Origin: Bifidobacterium coryneforme
Lineage (GTDB): Bacteria > Actinomycetota > Actinomycetes > Actinomycetales > Bifidobacteriaceae
Direction: 5' to 3'
Assembly: GCF_000737865.1 (NCBI RefSeq)
Contig: NZ_CP007287.1
Coordinates: 151,453-215,452, forward strand
Length of the DNA: 64,000 nucleotides
The translations under genes and the position numbers were made by a program. Under the pieces are notes generated by a model. That model saw nothing but the letters and a program-made list of their open reading frames with translations, had not been told where the DNA came from and did no database searches. Numbering within the stretch: position 1 is the stretch's first letter; each line of letters begins with the position of its first letter. Positions 44,980-55,214 of the stretch are shown one piece after another.

Positions 44980-46854
44980 ATGAGTCATATTCTTGTTTCC
45001 GTCGCCTGGCCCTACGCAAACGGGCCCCGTCATATCGGTCACGTGGCCGGATTCGGCGTACCTTCCGATGTATATGCCCGATATGAGCGCATGAAGGGCA
45101 ACGACGTCCTCATGGTCTCCGGGACCGATGAACACGGCACCCCCATCCTGGTCGAGGCCGATGCCGAGGGTGTGGGCCCCCAGGAAATCGCGGACCGTTA
45201 CAACCGGGTCATCGCCAAGGACCTCTGCAACCTGGGTCTGAGTTATGACCTCTTCACCCGCACGACCACGGGCAACCATGAGCATGTGGTCCAGGAGCTC
45301 TTCAAGCAGTGCCTGGAGAACGGATACATCTACGAGGGCACCCAGAAGGTCGCCATTTCGCCATCGACCGGTCGTACCCTGCCCGACCGTTACATCGAGG
45401 GAACCTGCCCCATCTGCGGTGCCGATGGGGCCCGTGGCGACCAGTGCGACAACTGCGGCAACGAGCTGGACCCGGACGAGCTGCTCAACCCTGTTTCCAA
45501 GATCAACGGTGAGACCCCCCGCTTCGAGGAGAGCCGGCACTTCTTCCTGGACCTTCCTGCCCTGGCCGAGGCCAACCTTGCCTGGCTGAAGACTCGGGAG
45601 GGCTGGAGGAGCAACGTCCTCAACTTCTCCCTGGGGCTCTTCAAGGAGGTCAAGCCCAGAGCCATCACCCGTGACATCGACTGGGGCATACCGGTACCCG
45701 TGGATGGCTGGATCGACAACCCCAACAAGAAGCTCTACGTCTGGTTCGATGCGGTCATCGGCTACCTGTCGGCCTCCATCGAGTGGGCCCGCCGCCAGGG
45801 TGATCCCGAGGCCTGGCGCAAGTGGTGGAACGACCCGGAAGCCCCCGGGTACTACTTCATGGGCAAGGACAACATCACCTTCCATTCCCAGATCTGGCCC
45901 TCCGAGCTTCTGGCGTACAACGGCAAGGGGTCGAAGGGAGGCGAGGCCGGCGGGTACGGCGACCTCAACCTGCCGGAGCAGGTGGTGGCCAGCGAGTTCA
46001 TGACCATGGAGGGCAAGAAGTTCAGCTCCTCCCGCGGCATCGTGATTTACGTCAAGGACATCCTGGACCGCTATCCGGTGGATGCGGTCCGCTACTACAT
46101 CTCGGTGGCAGGGCCTGAAACCTCGGACTCCGACTTCACCTGGTCGGAATTCGTGCGCCACAACAACGAGGAGCTGGCGGCTTCCTGGGGGAACCTGGTC
46201 AACCGTGTTGCCAACCTGCTCAACAAGGACTTCGGCTGCATCCCCGAGATTCAGGATTCCTGGCTGACGGAGGAGGACCGGGCCCTCCTTGACAAGGGTC
46301 TGCAAGCCTTCGATACGGTCGGCGGGCTGATTGAACGCCACCGCCAGAAGGCGGCTCTGGGTGAGGCCATGGGCCTGGTGGGTGACATCAACAAGTACAT
46401 TTCGGCCCAGGAACCCTGGAAGATCAAGGACGACCCCGACCGTCTGGCTACGGTGTTGCATACCGCCGCCCAGGTCGTCTGCGATGCCAACACCATGCTG
46501 GCCCCCTTCCTGCCCCATGCTTCCCAGAAGGTCTACGAGGCCATGGGCGGCACCGGTACCTTTTCGCCCCTGCCCCGGTTGGAAGAGGTGGAGGACCTGG
46601 ATAAGCCGGGCTTCACCTACCCGATCATCACCGGCACCTATATATTGGGCGAGAATGTGCATCCCTGGTCCCGCGAGGACATCAAGGACGGTACTCCAAT
46701 CGCCAAGCCCACCCCGATTTTCGCCAAGATTCCCAAGGAGGCCGTTCAGGAGGAGTTGGACCGCTTCCAAAACCAGCTGGATGAGCGCAAGGCGAAGGAA
46801 CAGGCCAGATTCGAAGCCGAGCAGGCCAAGCTCAAGGAGCAATCCGAAGGCTGA
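44980..46854 (+). CDS. metG: Methionyl-tRNA synthetase
   Basis: A 624-residue class I synthetase that charges tRNA-Met. The HIGH motif is at H18-H21 (RHIGH), the zinc cysteines CPICG and CDNCG near 144-160, and the KMSKS signature as KKFSSSR near 346-352. The C-terminal anticodon helices end in a coiled tail rich in K and E. The ATG at 44980 has no ribosome site; TACCCT (44967-44972) lies seven bases before, so the mRNA is probably leaderless. Length is usual for the family. Confidence 0.97.
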   Translation: MSHILVSVAWPYANGPRHIGHVAGFGVPSDVYARYERMKGNDVLMVSGTDEHGTPILVEADAEGVGPQEIADRYNRVIAKDLCNLGLSYDLFTRTTTGNHEHVVQELFKQCLENGYIYEGTQKVAISPSTGRTLPDRYIEGTCPICGADGARGDQCDNCGNELDPDELLNPVSKINGETPRFEESRHFFLDLPALAEANLAWLKTREGWRSNVLNFSLGLFKEVKPRAITRDIDWGIPVPVDGWIDNPNKKLYVWFDAVIGYLSASIEWARRQGDPEAWRKWWNDPEAPGYYFMGKDNITFHSQIWPSELLAYNGKGSKGGEAGGYGDLNLPEQVVASEFMTMEGKKFSSSRGIVIYVKDILDRYPVDAVRYYISVAGPETSDSDFTWSEFVRHNNEELAASWGNLVNRVANLLNKDFGCIPEIQDSWLTEEDRALLDKGLQAFDTVGGLIERHRQKAALGEAMGLVGDINKYISAQEPWKIKDDPDRLATVLHTAAQVVCDANTMLAPFLPHASQKVYEAMGGTGTFSPLPRLEEVEDLDKPGFTYPIITGTYILGENVHPWSREDIKDGTPIAKPTPIFAKIPKEAVQEELDRFQNQLDERKAKEQARFEAEQAKLKEQSEG

Positions 46855-47036
46855 TCGGGCATCCCTGTTTCGGGCCTCGGACGAGGGCATTCGGCTGAGG
46901 CCTGTACTGGCTCTGCACGCCATTTGGTCTTGCAGTCAAGGCTCAACCGCAGATTCACAGGTAACTTTTAGGTTTTAGGGGTCTTCCCTTAAGGTAGGGC
47001 TGCTTATATAAGAACTGTCGGTTGAAGTACTGGCCG

Positions 47037-47120
47037 ATGGGGTTACTGCAGGCCCCATAATTGAATCCCTTCTTCTCTCTTCTCACCTGGCGGTCTTCCC
47101 CGGTCGCCAGGTTCTTTTTT
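47037..47120 (+). promoter_or_regulatory. Putative transcription attenuator leader before HAD-GH65 gene
   Basis: The untranslated leader holds an intrinsic terminator: ACCTGGCG (47085-47092) pairs with CGCCAGGT (47105-47112), followed by TCTTTTTT. A second CTGGCG (47123-47128) could pair with the same CGCCAG instead, giving an alternative fold without the terminator. A tiny frame ATG GGG TTA CTG CAG GCC CCA TAA (47037-47060) could encode MGLLQAP, and its ends (ATGGGG/CCCCAT) also form a hairpin. TATATA near 47006 may be part of a -10. The remaining 46855-47036 holds no gene I can support. Confidence 0.5.
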
Positions 47121-47189
47121 GCCTGGCGGGGTCCAGATCCTGTTTTGTGGGCTATTGCTCGTCACATGCGAGCAATAGGATTGAGCCTT

Positions 47190-50100
47190 ATGAAAACCAC
47201 CCGATTCGCCTGTGTCCTCTTCGACCTGGATGGGGTGCTCGTTCCCACCACGAAGCTCCACAAAGAAGCGTGGAAGCAGCTCTTCGATGCGGTCCTGCCT
47301 GCTGGATCCGAGCCCTACACCGAGCAGGACTACTACACCTATGTGGACGGCAAGCCCCGCTATGACGGCGTTGATGCCCTGCTGAAAAGCCGGGGTGTGA
47401 ACCTGGAATGGGGCAGCCCGGATGACGGCCCCGATGCCAAGACGGTCTGCGGGTACGGCAACCGGAAGAACACGACTTTCGAACGTCTTCTCAATGAAGA
47501 AGGCATCCAGCCCTACCCTGACACGGTGGATGTCCTGCGCCACCTGACCACCGGGGGAAAGCGCCTGGCCGTGGTCTCCAGTTCCAAAAACACGGCCACC
47601 GTTCTGGAGGCCGCGGGCATTGCCGGGTTCTTCAGCACCGTGGTGGACGGGAACACCAAGGCTGAGTTGGGACTCAAGGGCAAGCCCGCCCCCGATACCT
47701 ATGCCTATGCGGCCAAGCTACTCGGCCTGCGTAACCAGGATGCCATTGTCGTGGAGGATGCCCTGTCAGGAGTGGCCGCGGGCCATGCCGGCCGGTTCGG
47801 TCTGGTGGTGGGTGTTGACCGGGGGGCTGGTCATCAGGACCTGCTGGAAGCGGGGGCCGATACCGTTATCGACAACCTGATCGAGCTGGTTGAGGATGAC
47901 GGGGGTGAGCGCAGGCTCAAGGAAAACCCCGACCTGGACCCGGACCGGTACCCCATTGACGAGTGGAGCTTCACCGAGGTGGGCGACCCTGATGCGGTCA
48001 GCGCCACCAACTTTTCGGTGACCAACGGCAACATCGGCGTACGCGGGCAGGGCGACGACACCCGTTGTCTGGGCAACGGCACCTTTCTGAGCGGCTTCCA
48101 CGACACCTTCGACATCAACCATCCCGAGGGAGGATACGGGTATGCCAAGGTGGGTCAGCTGATCCAGGGTGTGCCGGATGCCTCCGACTTCACCCTGAAG
48201 GTCGACGGGATTCCCCTGCCCCACCCCGAGGAGACCAGGCAGCGCCTGGACTTCCGCGCCGGCATCTGCACCACCACCCACCTTTACCGGTTGGACGACG
48301 GCACCCGTCTCAAGGTTGATCTGGACCGGATGGCCTGTCTCTTCGACAGGAACCTGGCCGTGTACACGGTCAAGGTGGATTCCCCCGATCGTGACATGAC
48401 CGTGGTGGTGGATGGAGCCATCAATGCCGACATGCCCCGGCGTTCGGTAACCGACGACCCCCGCAAGTCCCAAATCGTCGACGGGTGCGGTGTGCATGAG
48501 GTCCTCGACAATGAGGTGTACCCGGAAGCGGACGGGGACTGCCGGGTTTACCGCTGCAACAACTCCCGCCTGAGTGTGGCCCTGGGTGTCCGGCAGACCC
48601 AGAACGGGCAGCCGGTCGATGGCCAGTCCTGGCGGCTGGACATAGGCAGGGGCGGCTCGGCCAGTCTGGTCCGATACGCCGTCTACCAGAGCCATCCCAT
48701 CCTGCCCCAGGGCACCATCGGCAACGGTCTGGTTGTTCAGACGCGCGGGGAGGGCACCCGGAATCTGGTCGAGGAGTGCCGCGACAGCCTCGACAGGGTT
48801 GCAGGCCTGGACCTTCAGGAGATGAAGGACCGCCAGCGCGAGTGGCTCGACAGGTTCTGGGAGCGTGAGGACATCCGCGTGGGTGCCGGGGACCAGGGCC
48901 GCACCCAGCAGCTGGTGCACTGGGAACTTTTCCAGCTCGCCCAGTCCACCGCCCATATAACCAATGGTGTCGGGGCCAAGGGGCTGAGCGGATCCGGATA
49001 CAGCGGACACTACTTCTGGGATACCGAGATCTACATTCTTCCCTTCCTGATTTACTCGGACCCCCAAAGGGCCAGGGAGGTGCTCCACTACCGCTACCTG
49101 ATGCTGCCGGCGGCACGTCGCAGGGCCGCCGCGCTGAACCTGGGCGGTGGGCTCTTCCCGTGGAGGACCATAAACGGGGAGGAATCCTCGGCCTACTTCC
49201 CGACCGGTACGGCCCAGTACCATATCGATGCCGACGTGGCTTATGCGGTGGCCCAGTATGTGCAGGTGTGCGATGACCAGGACTTCCTGGAGACCGAGGG
49301 AATCGACATCCTGGTTGAGACCGCCCGTCTCTGGATGAGCCTGGGGCGCTACAAGGCCGATGGGCGCTTCCATATCCACTGTGTTACCGGACCGGATGAG
49401 TACACCGTCCTGGTGGATGACAATCTGTACACCAATGCGATGGCCAAGTTCAATCTCATGGCCGCCTACCGGGCCTACGAGTACCTGCGCAGGAGCCGGG
49501 TGGAGATGATCGGTTCCATCCGCGCCCGTCTGCACTTCACCGACGAGGACGCCCAGGAGTGGCTCCGTGCGGCCGAGGCCATGTTCGTTCCCTACGACAA
49601 CAACGAGGGGGTGCACGCCCAGGACGCCCAGTTCATGGAGCGCCCCATCTGGCACTTCGACCGGTTCACGGCCCGCCCTCTCCTGCTCTACTATCACCCG
49701 TTGGTCATATACCGGCACAAGGTGCTCAAGCAGACCGACGTGGTCATGGCCCTCTACCTGCTCAGCTCCTGGTTTACGCCGGAACAGAAGCGGGCCGATT
49801 TTGACTACTACGATCCGCTGACCACCGGGGATTCCACCCTTTCCGCCGCCTCGCAGTCCATAGTGGCCGCCGAGGTGGGCAGGGATGACCTGGCCATGCG
49901 TTACTTCCGTGAGTCCCTGTTCACCGACGTGTCCAACCTCCACGCCAATACTGCCGACGGGATTCACCTGGCGGCCTGCGGTGGGGTATGGTCCAGCCTG
50001 GTCTGCGGCTTCGGCGGCCTGCGCGACACCGGTGGAACCAGCCTGAGCATCGATCCCCACCTGCCCGAGGACTGGGATTCCCTGTCCTACCAACTGGCCG

Positions 50101-50210
50101 TGGGCGATACCCGGTTCAGGGTCTCCATAACCAGGCAGGGCGTGGACCTGGAAAGGCTCTCCGGACCTGAACTCGTCGTCAAGGTGCAGGGCCACCCGCG
50201 GACGGTGTGA
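47190..50210 (+). CDS. HAD phosphoglucomutase - GH65 disaccharide phosphorylase fusion
   Basis: A 1006-residue fusion. Residues 1-235 form a HAD-type beta-phosphoglucomutase: motif I DLDGVLVPT, motif II VVSSSK and motif IV VVEDALSGVAAG. Residues about 260-1006 form a GH65 phosphorylase, with acid E737 in TGPDEYT and the phosphate-binding region ACGGVWSSLVCGFGGLR near the end. GH65 enzymes split trehalose, kojibiose, maltose or nigerose with phosphate to beta-glucose-1-phosphate, which the HAD domain would turn into glucose-6-phosphate. Specificity is not decided. The start at 47190 follows TAGGA; an upstream ATG at 47166 is possible. No transporter is adjacent. Confidence 0.9.
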   Translation: MKTTRFACVLFDLDGVLVPTTKLHKEAWKQLFDAVLPAGSEPYTEQDYYTYVDGKPRYDGVDALLKSRGVNLEWGSPDDGPDAKTVCGYGNRKNTTFERLLNEEGIQPYPDTVDVLRHLTTGGKRLAVVSSSKNTATVLEAAGIAGFFSTVVDGNTKAELGLKGKPAPDTYAYAAKLLGLRNQDAIVVEDALSGVAAGHAGRFGLVVGVDRGAGHQDLLEAGADTVIDNLIELVEDDGGERRLKENPDLDPDRYPIDEWSFTEVGDPDAVSATNFSVTNGNIGVRGQGDDTRCLGNGTFLSGFHDTFDINHPEGGYGYAKVGQLIQGVPDASDFTLKVDGIPLPHPEETRQRLDFRAGICTTTHLYRLDDGTRLKVDLDRMACLFDRNLAVYTVKVDSPDRDMTVVVDGAINADMPRRSVTDDPRKSQIVDGCGVHEVLDNEVYPEADGDCRVYRCNNSRLSVALGVRQTQNGQPVDGQSWRLDIGRGGSASLVRYAVYQSHPILPQGTIGNGLVVQTRGEGTRNLVEECRDSLDRVAGLDLQEMKDRQREWLDRFWEREDIRVGAGDQGRTQQLVHWELFQLAQSTAHITNGVGAKGLSGSGYSGHYFWDTEIYILPFLIYSDPQRAREVLHYRYLMLPAARRRAAALNLGGGLFPWRTINGEESSAYFPTGTAQYHIDADVAYAVAQYVQVCDDQDFLETEGIDILVETARLWMSLGRYKADGRFHIHCVTGPDEYTVLVDDNLYTNAMAKFNLMAAYRAYEYLRRSRVEMIGSIRARLHFTDEDAQEWLRAAEAMFVPYDNNEGVHAQDAQFMERPIWHFDRFTARPLLLYYHPLVIYRHKVLKQTDVVMALYLLSSWFTPEQKRADFDYYDPLTTGDSTLSAASQSIVAAEVGRDDLAMRYFRESLFTDVSNLHANTADGIHLAACGGVWSSLVCGFGGLRDTGGTSLSIDPHLPEDWDSLSYQLAVGDTRFRVSITRQGVDLERLSGPELVVKVQGHPRTV

Positions 50211-50233
50211 GATTAGGAAAAAGGAGGTCAGTA

Positions 50234-50263
50234 CAAGGCGGTGAACTTCTTGAAACCGCCTTG
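50234..50263. terminator. Bidirectional terminator between GH65 and GH43 genes
   Basis: CAAGGCGGT (50234-50242) pairs with ACCGCCTTG (50255-50263), loop of 12 bases. It lies between converging genes. Confidence 0.75.
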
Positions 50264-50286
50264 CCTTACCGGATTACCTCCGTTTA

Positions 50287-51333
50287 TCAGCGCCGGAATG
50301 CCGCCTCCAGGGCCTGGTATTCGGCGGTGGTGATGGGCATGATGGCCCCGTGGCGTTTCTTCAGGTTGCCGTAGTCGATTCCATCCAGCACCTGCCAGTC
50401 TCGGGAATCGGTTGAGGCCAGGTTCGCTGACCTGAAAGTCAGATACCCGCGCGCCTCCTCGAACTGGTCGCACATGAGACCGAAGGGCATGGGGCCCCGG
50501 TCGGGGTCGGCCGCATCCCGTTCGTTGTACAGGAAGAGTTCCGGACCCTCCAGGTAGCGGGAGGAATATCTGCCGCGACCGAGTATGTCGGTCAGCGAAC
50601 CCACATACGACCACTGTTCCGAATCGTCCGTGCGGACCACCTCGCCGCTGACGGCATAGGGGTTCCGTGTCCTTTCGATGCTGATCTGATCGTCCTTCGA
50701 GGCCCTGTACCACCAGCCGTCCTCGGTCTGGATCATGGTGGTGTCGATGATGTCGGCCCTGCGGTCGATCCACTTGACCGGGGCGCTGAAGGTCCGCAGG
50801 TCCTTCGAGACCGCATAGTACATGTTGACCGCTTCACCCAGGCTGTTGGCGAGGGGGTGGTCCGGCGGGTCCGATGCTGCACGGGTGGACCAATAGACAA
50901 TCCACTGTTGTTGCAGGCTGTCCCAGCTGGCCTCCGGTGCCCAGGCCATGCCTGCGCCGGGGATGGTGGAGGCGACATCCACCAGGCGGGGCTCCTCCCA
51001 GTGGATCAGATCGCTTGACTCCCATATGACCAGCCCTGTGGACCCGTCCACTGAGGCCTGCTCGCTCCACCCACCGCGATGATATATGGACAGGTCGGTG
51101 GCCAGAATGTGGAAGATCCCGTCGGGTCCCCGGGTGATGAAGGGGTCTCGAACGCCCCGCTCGCCCTGGGTCCAGGTCAGGATGGGGTCCCCACGGCGGC
51201 GAAGATCGGTCCAATGGATGCCGTCACGGCTGAGGGCGAAATACAGCTGTTCATCCGTGGCCGCCTCTTCATCTCCTGTGAAATGAACGAATAGGTAGGC
51301 CTCGGTTCGGCAATCGGGATTTCCTGTGACCAT
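50287..51333 (-). CDS. GH43 family glycosidase
   Basis: A 348-residue cytoplasmic five-bladed beta-propeller enzyme. Conserved acidic residues are D63 in GVRDPF, E134 in WAPEASWD, D197 in IIDTTM and E262 in EGPELFLYN. The pattern fits GH43 subfamilies that act on arabinosyl or xylosyl units; exact activity is unknown. ATG 51333 is preferred over 51375 because GGAGAG lies before it. No transporter or regulator is adjacent; it converges with the GH65 gene. Confidence 0.8.
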   Translation of the reverse strand: MVTGNPDCRTEAYLFVHFTGDEEAATDEQLYFALSRDGIHWTDLRRRGDPILTWTQGERGVRDPFITRGPDGIFHILATDLSIYHRGGWSEQASVDGSTGLVIWESSDLIHWEEPRLVDVASTIPGAGMAWAPEASWDSLQQQWIVYWSTRAASDPPDHPLANSLGEAVNMYYAVSKDLRTFSAPVKWIDRRADIIDTTMIQTEDGWWYRASKDDQISIERTRNPYAVSGEVVRTDDSEQWSYVGSLTDILGRGRYSSRYLEGPELFLYNERDAADPDRGPMPFGLMCDQFEEARGYLTFRSANLASTDSRDWQVLDGIDYGNLKKRHGAIMPITTAEYQALEAAFRR

Positions 51334-51449
51334 CACTGTCTCTCCGACTTGTTGGCTGCGCATGTATCCGTGCATCGCTGCACGTCATGATTCTAAACCA
51401 CGACTTGTGGTTCGCCCGACTGGCCGGGGCGGTTCCTAGACTGTGAACC

Positions 51450-52406
51450 ATGAGCAAGCATCATCGTAATCGCAGCTGGGCACCGGCACCTGAGGCACTT
51501 CCCCAGGGAGTCGGCGTCATCGATGACCATACGCACATGTCCGCGGTGATTCCCTTCGCCAGGAGGATGGACCGGGAGGCCCGGGAGCGGGGACAGGCCC
51601 CGGTCCCGGTCTATGGGGTGGACGAACAGCTGGAGCAGGCCCGGGCCGTGGGTGTGGTCGGGGCGATCGAAGTGGGGTGCGAGCTGCCCAACCTGCAGGC
51701 GGCGGTCGACCTGGCCAAGGCCCATCCGGGTGTGGTCCATGCCGCCCTGGCCATCCACCCGAACGAGGCCGTGCTCCACGGTCATCGTGGGGTGCCGGGG
51801 CCGGACGGGTTGCCCGTGACCTACAGGCCCTGGCACGACACCTCCTTCGAGGAGGCCATGGAGGAGGTGCGCCGCCTGGCCAAGGGCAACCCGGACCAGG
51901 TGGTGGCCATCGGCGAGACCGGTATGGACCTTTTCCGCACGGGGCGGGACGCCATGGATATCCAACGCCAGGCCCTGCGTGACCATATGGCCCTGGCCAA
52001 GGAACTCGGCCTGCCCATGCAGATTCATGACCGGGATGCCCATCAGGAGGTCATCGAAACCCTCCTGGCTGACGGGGCACCCGAGCGGACCGTCTTCCAC
52101 TCCTATTCCGGCGATGAGGCCATGGCCCGGGTGGCGGCCGAGCACGGCTGGTATCTGAGCTTCTCGGGAACGGTTTCCTACAAGGGGAACGAGGGCATCC
52201 GCCGGGCACTGTCCGTCGTGGGGCTTGACCACATCATGGTCGAAACCGACGCCCCCTACCTGACCCCGATGCCATACAGGGGCCGGACCAATGCCCCCTA
52301 CATGGTTCCCTACACCCTCCGCGCCATGGCCGACGCCCTGGACCTGCCCGTGGAGGAGGTCGCCCGGGCCACGAGGGAAACCACCAGGCGGGTTTACGGG
52401 ATCTGA
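51450..52406 (+). CDS. TatD family metal-dependent hydrolase
   Basis: A 318-residue TIM-barrel hydrolase. Metal ligands are in IDDHTHM near 24-30, AIGETGMD near 155-162, MQIHDRDAH near 190-198, VFHSYSG near 215-221 and VETDAPYLTP near 264-273. The family includes DNA exonucleases and D-aminoacyl-tRNA deacylase-like enzymes. It carries a short basic N-terminus. No ribosome site is visible; TAGACT (51437-51442) lies seven bases before the ATG, so the message is probably leaderless. Confidence 0.9.
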   Translation: MSKHHRNRSWAPAPEALPQGVGVIDDHTHMSAVIPFARRMDREARERGQAPVPVYGVDEQLEQARAVGVVGAIEVGCELPNLQAAVDLAKAHPGVVHAALAIHPNEAVLHGHRGVPGPDGLPVTYRPWHDTSFEEAMEEVRRLAKGNPDQVVAIGETGMDLFRTGRDAMDIQRQALRDHMALAKELGLPMQIHDRDAHQEVIETLLADGAPERTVFHSYSGDEAMARVAAEHGWYLSFSGTVSYKGNEGIRRALSVVGLDHIMVETDAPYLTPMPYRGRTNAPYMVPYTLRAMADALDLPVEEVARATRETTRRVYGI

Positions 52407-52608
52407 CCGGCGGCCGGACGGCGAAACGGCATCCAGGGGTGGAGGTCGGGCCCGACCTGTGGGGCGCTCGCTGACACCTGAGCTGAAACCGTCGTGGAAG
52501 TTGCGCCAAGCGAGGCAAAAGGTGCTACGGTAGTCGTCGCGGTATGCGCGGGAGCCCAGTGTTGCCCGCGTGCGTTCGAGAAGAAGGCTTTGGCCTATGG
52601 AGGGCTGT

Positions 52609-55074
52609 ATGGCTAGTGAGCGGCATGAGATGTCGATCGAGGATGGGGCCGAGGGGACTGAAGAGACCTCTGGCTTATCCGGATCGCCCGAGCGTGACGG
52701 CCGGTCGGATCGGATGTTGGAGAGGGAGGAAACCGGGGATGTGACATCCCGGACACCTTCCAGGTCCGGCGAGGGGAACGAGACGGGCACGGAGCACGAG
52801 ACGGAGTCCGACAGGGCCGGTGGCACCCGGCTGGCTTTCGAACAGGATTCCATCCTTCCCCAGGAGAGCTTCACCAAGGCCCCCAGAATTTCGGCCAAGG
52901 CCCGCACCCGCGAGGAGGAGGACGAGCTCAAGCGTGCCCGGCGTGAGGCACAGCGTGAGGCCGCCCGTCAGCACACCCCGCCGCGTGGTCCCCTGGGGCG
53001 CTGGTGGCGCAAGGTCCAGGCATCGCCCGACCGGATCAGCCTGGGCATGTGCATCGTGGCCTTGGGAGTGGTATACGGCGATATCGGTACCTCCCCCCTC
53101 TACACCTTCCAGACCTTCGTGGCCGGGCAGGGCGGCATCCAGCGCGTGGACCGGGCTGCGGTTCTGGGCATGCTCTCCCTGGTCTTCTGGTCCATCACCC
53201 TGATCACCACGGTCAAGTACGTTCTGGTGGCCCTACGGATCGATAACAAGGGGGAGGGCGGCATCTTCGCTCTCTACACCCTGGTCCGTCGCTACGGAAA
53301 GTGGCTGGCCATCCCCGCCATGCTGGGTGGGGCCGCCTTCCTGGCCGATTCGGTGCTGACCCCGGCGGTCTCCATATCCTCCGCAGTGGAGGGTCTGAAG
53401 ACCATACCCGTACTGGAGCCGGTCTTCCGTGAAAACGGGAACCTGACCATGGTCATCACCTTCGTGATCATCCTGGTCCTCTTCGCCGTCCAGTCGCGTG
53501 GAACCGAGCGAATCGGCAAGGTCTTCGGCAGTGTGGTCATGGTCTGGTTCGCCTTCCTGGCGGTGATGGGCCTGTACTGCATCGGCAATGACTGGTCCAT
53601 CTTCGAGGCCCTGAACCCGGTCTACGGCATCCGCTTCCTCTTCAGCCCCCAGAATCCGGTCGGGCTGACCATCATGGGCACGGTCTTCCTTTCGACCACC
53701 GGAGCCGAGGCCCTCTATTCCGATATGGGGCATGTGGGCCGTGGCAACATCTACGCGACCTGGCCCTTCATCAACATCGCCCTGGTCTGCAACTACTTCG
53801 GGCAGGGCGCCTGGATTCTGCGCAACAAGAACAACCCGGCCCTGCAGGGTGTGGACGGGCTCAACCCCTTCTTCCAGATGATGCCCACCACCGTGCGGTA
53901 CGTGGCGGTCATCCTTTCGGTGACGGCCGGTGTCATCGCCTCCCAGGCCCTGATTACCGGTGCAGTCACCATGGTCTCCGAGGCGACCGGTCTGAACTGG
54001 ATGCCCCATCTCCAGGTGCGCTACCCTGCCAGGACCAGGGGCCAGCTTTACATCCCGACCATCAACTGGGTACTCTGCGTGGCCACCCTGACCGTCCTGG
54101 TCCTCTTCAAGGACTCCGAGCACATCTCGGCCGCCTACGGTCTGGCCCTGACGGTGACCATGATCACCACCACGGTGCTCCTGGCGGACTACCTCTGGCA
54201 CGACAAGAAGCGGGTGGGGGCGGTTGTCTTCGCGGTAATCTTCCTAGCCATCCAGATTCTCTTCTTCATGGCCTCCATGGCCAAGTTCATGCACGGCGGC
54301 TGGTTCACCATGCTCCTGACCGCGGCCATCCTGTACATCATGTACACCTGGGACCAGGGCACCAAGGTGGAGCGTTCTCAGCGTCGGCATATGACGGCCA
54401 AGGAGTGCCTGCCCGCCCTGGATATGCTCCACAACGACTTCCGCATCCCCTACTTCGCCGACAACCTGGTCTATCTGACCTCGGATGCGGAGATGCGGCG
54501 CTTGGATACGGACATCTTCTTCTCGATCTTCGCCAACCACCCCAAGCGGGCCCGGGCCTGGTGGGCCGTGTCGGTGCAGACCACCGATGCGCCATACACC
54601 CGCAAGTACTCGGTTGAGAACTTCGGTACCAACTACCTGTTCAGGGTGCGGATGAAGTTGGGCTTCAAGGTGGATCAGAACGTGGCCACCTACCTCCACC
54701 AGATCATGCACGAGCTGATCGACAGTGGGGAGCTGCCCAAGCAGCCCTCGATCTACCCCAAGGTGGACGAGGATCCCCAGATTGGGACCATCACCTACGT
54801 CCTGGTCCACAAGGCCCTGATGCCCGAGTCCAAGATCGATTCCCGTGGCGCCCTGTCGCTGAAGGTCAAGTATGCGATCAGGAAGCTGGCCGGTTCGCCC
54901 ATCAAATGGTTCGGTCTGGCCCCCTACAATCCGATCGTCGAGGTCCAGCCCCTCTTCGTCTCCACCCGGTCGGTACCCAAGCTGACCAGGGTCAGGTTGC
55001 ATCCGCGCAAAACCAAGGCCTCCGACCATGCCCAGCACACGGAGCAACCCCAGGCCCAGCAGCCCGAGGAGTGA
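52609..55074 (+). CDS. kup: Kup-type potassium uptake transporter with long N-terminal extension
   Basis: An 821-residue membrane protein. About 130 hydrophilic residues rich in E, R, S, G and T form an extension before the first helix. About twelve transmembrane segments then follow, starting with LGMCIVALGVVYGDIGTSPLYTFQTFV, a clear K+ uptake (KUP/HAK) signature. A C-terminal cytoplasmic domain of about 150 residues follows. The ATG at 52609 has GGAGGG four to five bases before. A promoter-like TTGCGC then TACGGT at 19 bases lies near 52501-52531. I found no c-di-AMP riboswitch in the 5' region. Confidence 0.93.
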   Translation: MASERHEMSIEDGAEGTEETSGLSGSPERDGRSDRMLEREETGDVTSRTPSRSGEGNETGTEHETESDRAGGTRLAFEQDSILPQESFTKAPRISAKARTREEEDELKRARREAQREAARQHTPPRGPLGRWWRKVQASPDRISLGMCIVALGVVYGDIGTSPLYTFQTFVAGQGGIQRVDRAAVLGMLSLVFWSITLITTVKYVLVALRIDNKGEGGIFALYTLVRRYGKWLAIPAMLGGAAFLADSVLTPAVSISSAVEGLKTIPVLEPVFRENGNLTMVITFVIILVLFAVQSRGTERIGKVFGSVVMVWFAFLAVMGLYCIGNDWSIFEALNPVYGIRFLFSPQNPVGLTIMGTVFLSTTGAEALYSDMGHVGRGNIYATWPFINIALVCNYFGQGAWILRNKNNPALQGVDGLNPFFQMMPTTVRYVAVILSVTAGVIASQALITGAVTMVSEATGLNWMPHLQVRYPARTRGQLYIPTINWVLCVATLTVLVLFKDSEHISAAYGLALTVTMITTTVLLADYLWHDKKRVGAVVFAVIFLAIQILFFMASMAKFMHGGWFTMLLTAAILYIMYTWDQGTKVERSQRRHMTAKECLPALDMLHNDFRIPYFADNLVYLTSDAEMRRLDTDIFFSIFANHPKRARAWWAVSVQTTDAPYTRKYSVENFGTNYLFRVRMKLGFKVDQNVATYLHQIMHELIDSGELPKQPSIYPKVDEDPQIGTITYVLVHKALMPESKIDSRGALSLKVKYAIRKLAGSPIKWFGLAPYNPIVEVQPLFVSTRSVPKLTRVRLHPRKTKASDHAQHTEQPQAQQPEE

Positions 55075-55214
55075 GCAAAATCACTGCCTGACCTTCCGAC
55101 ACGGCCTCCCCGGTATGGAAACAAGCCCGCCCATATCGGGGTTGAGCCATAGAATTGGCCTGGTGAAGAACCCAGACCCGGCCATGTCCGGGAGGTCGTT
55201 CGAAAGGTGAAGTG

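Noticed and set aside
47766..50195. Long antisense frame (809 codons) over the GH65 part
   Set aside because: Shadow of the phosphorylase gene; no motif, no ribosome site.
52407..52608. c-di-AMP (ydaO) riboswitch before kup
   Set aside because: Position would fit, but I could not recognise the conserved core; the region shows only a promoter-like pair and a small hairpin.
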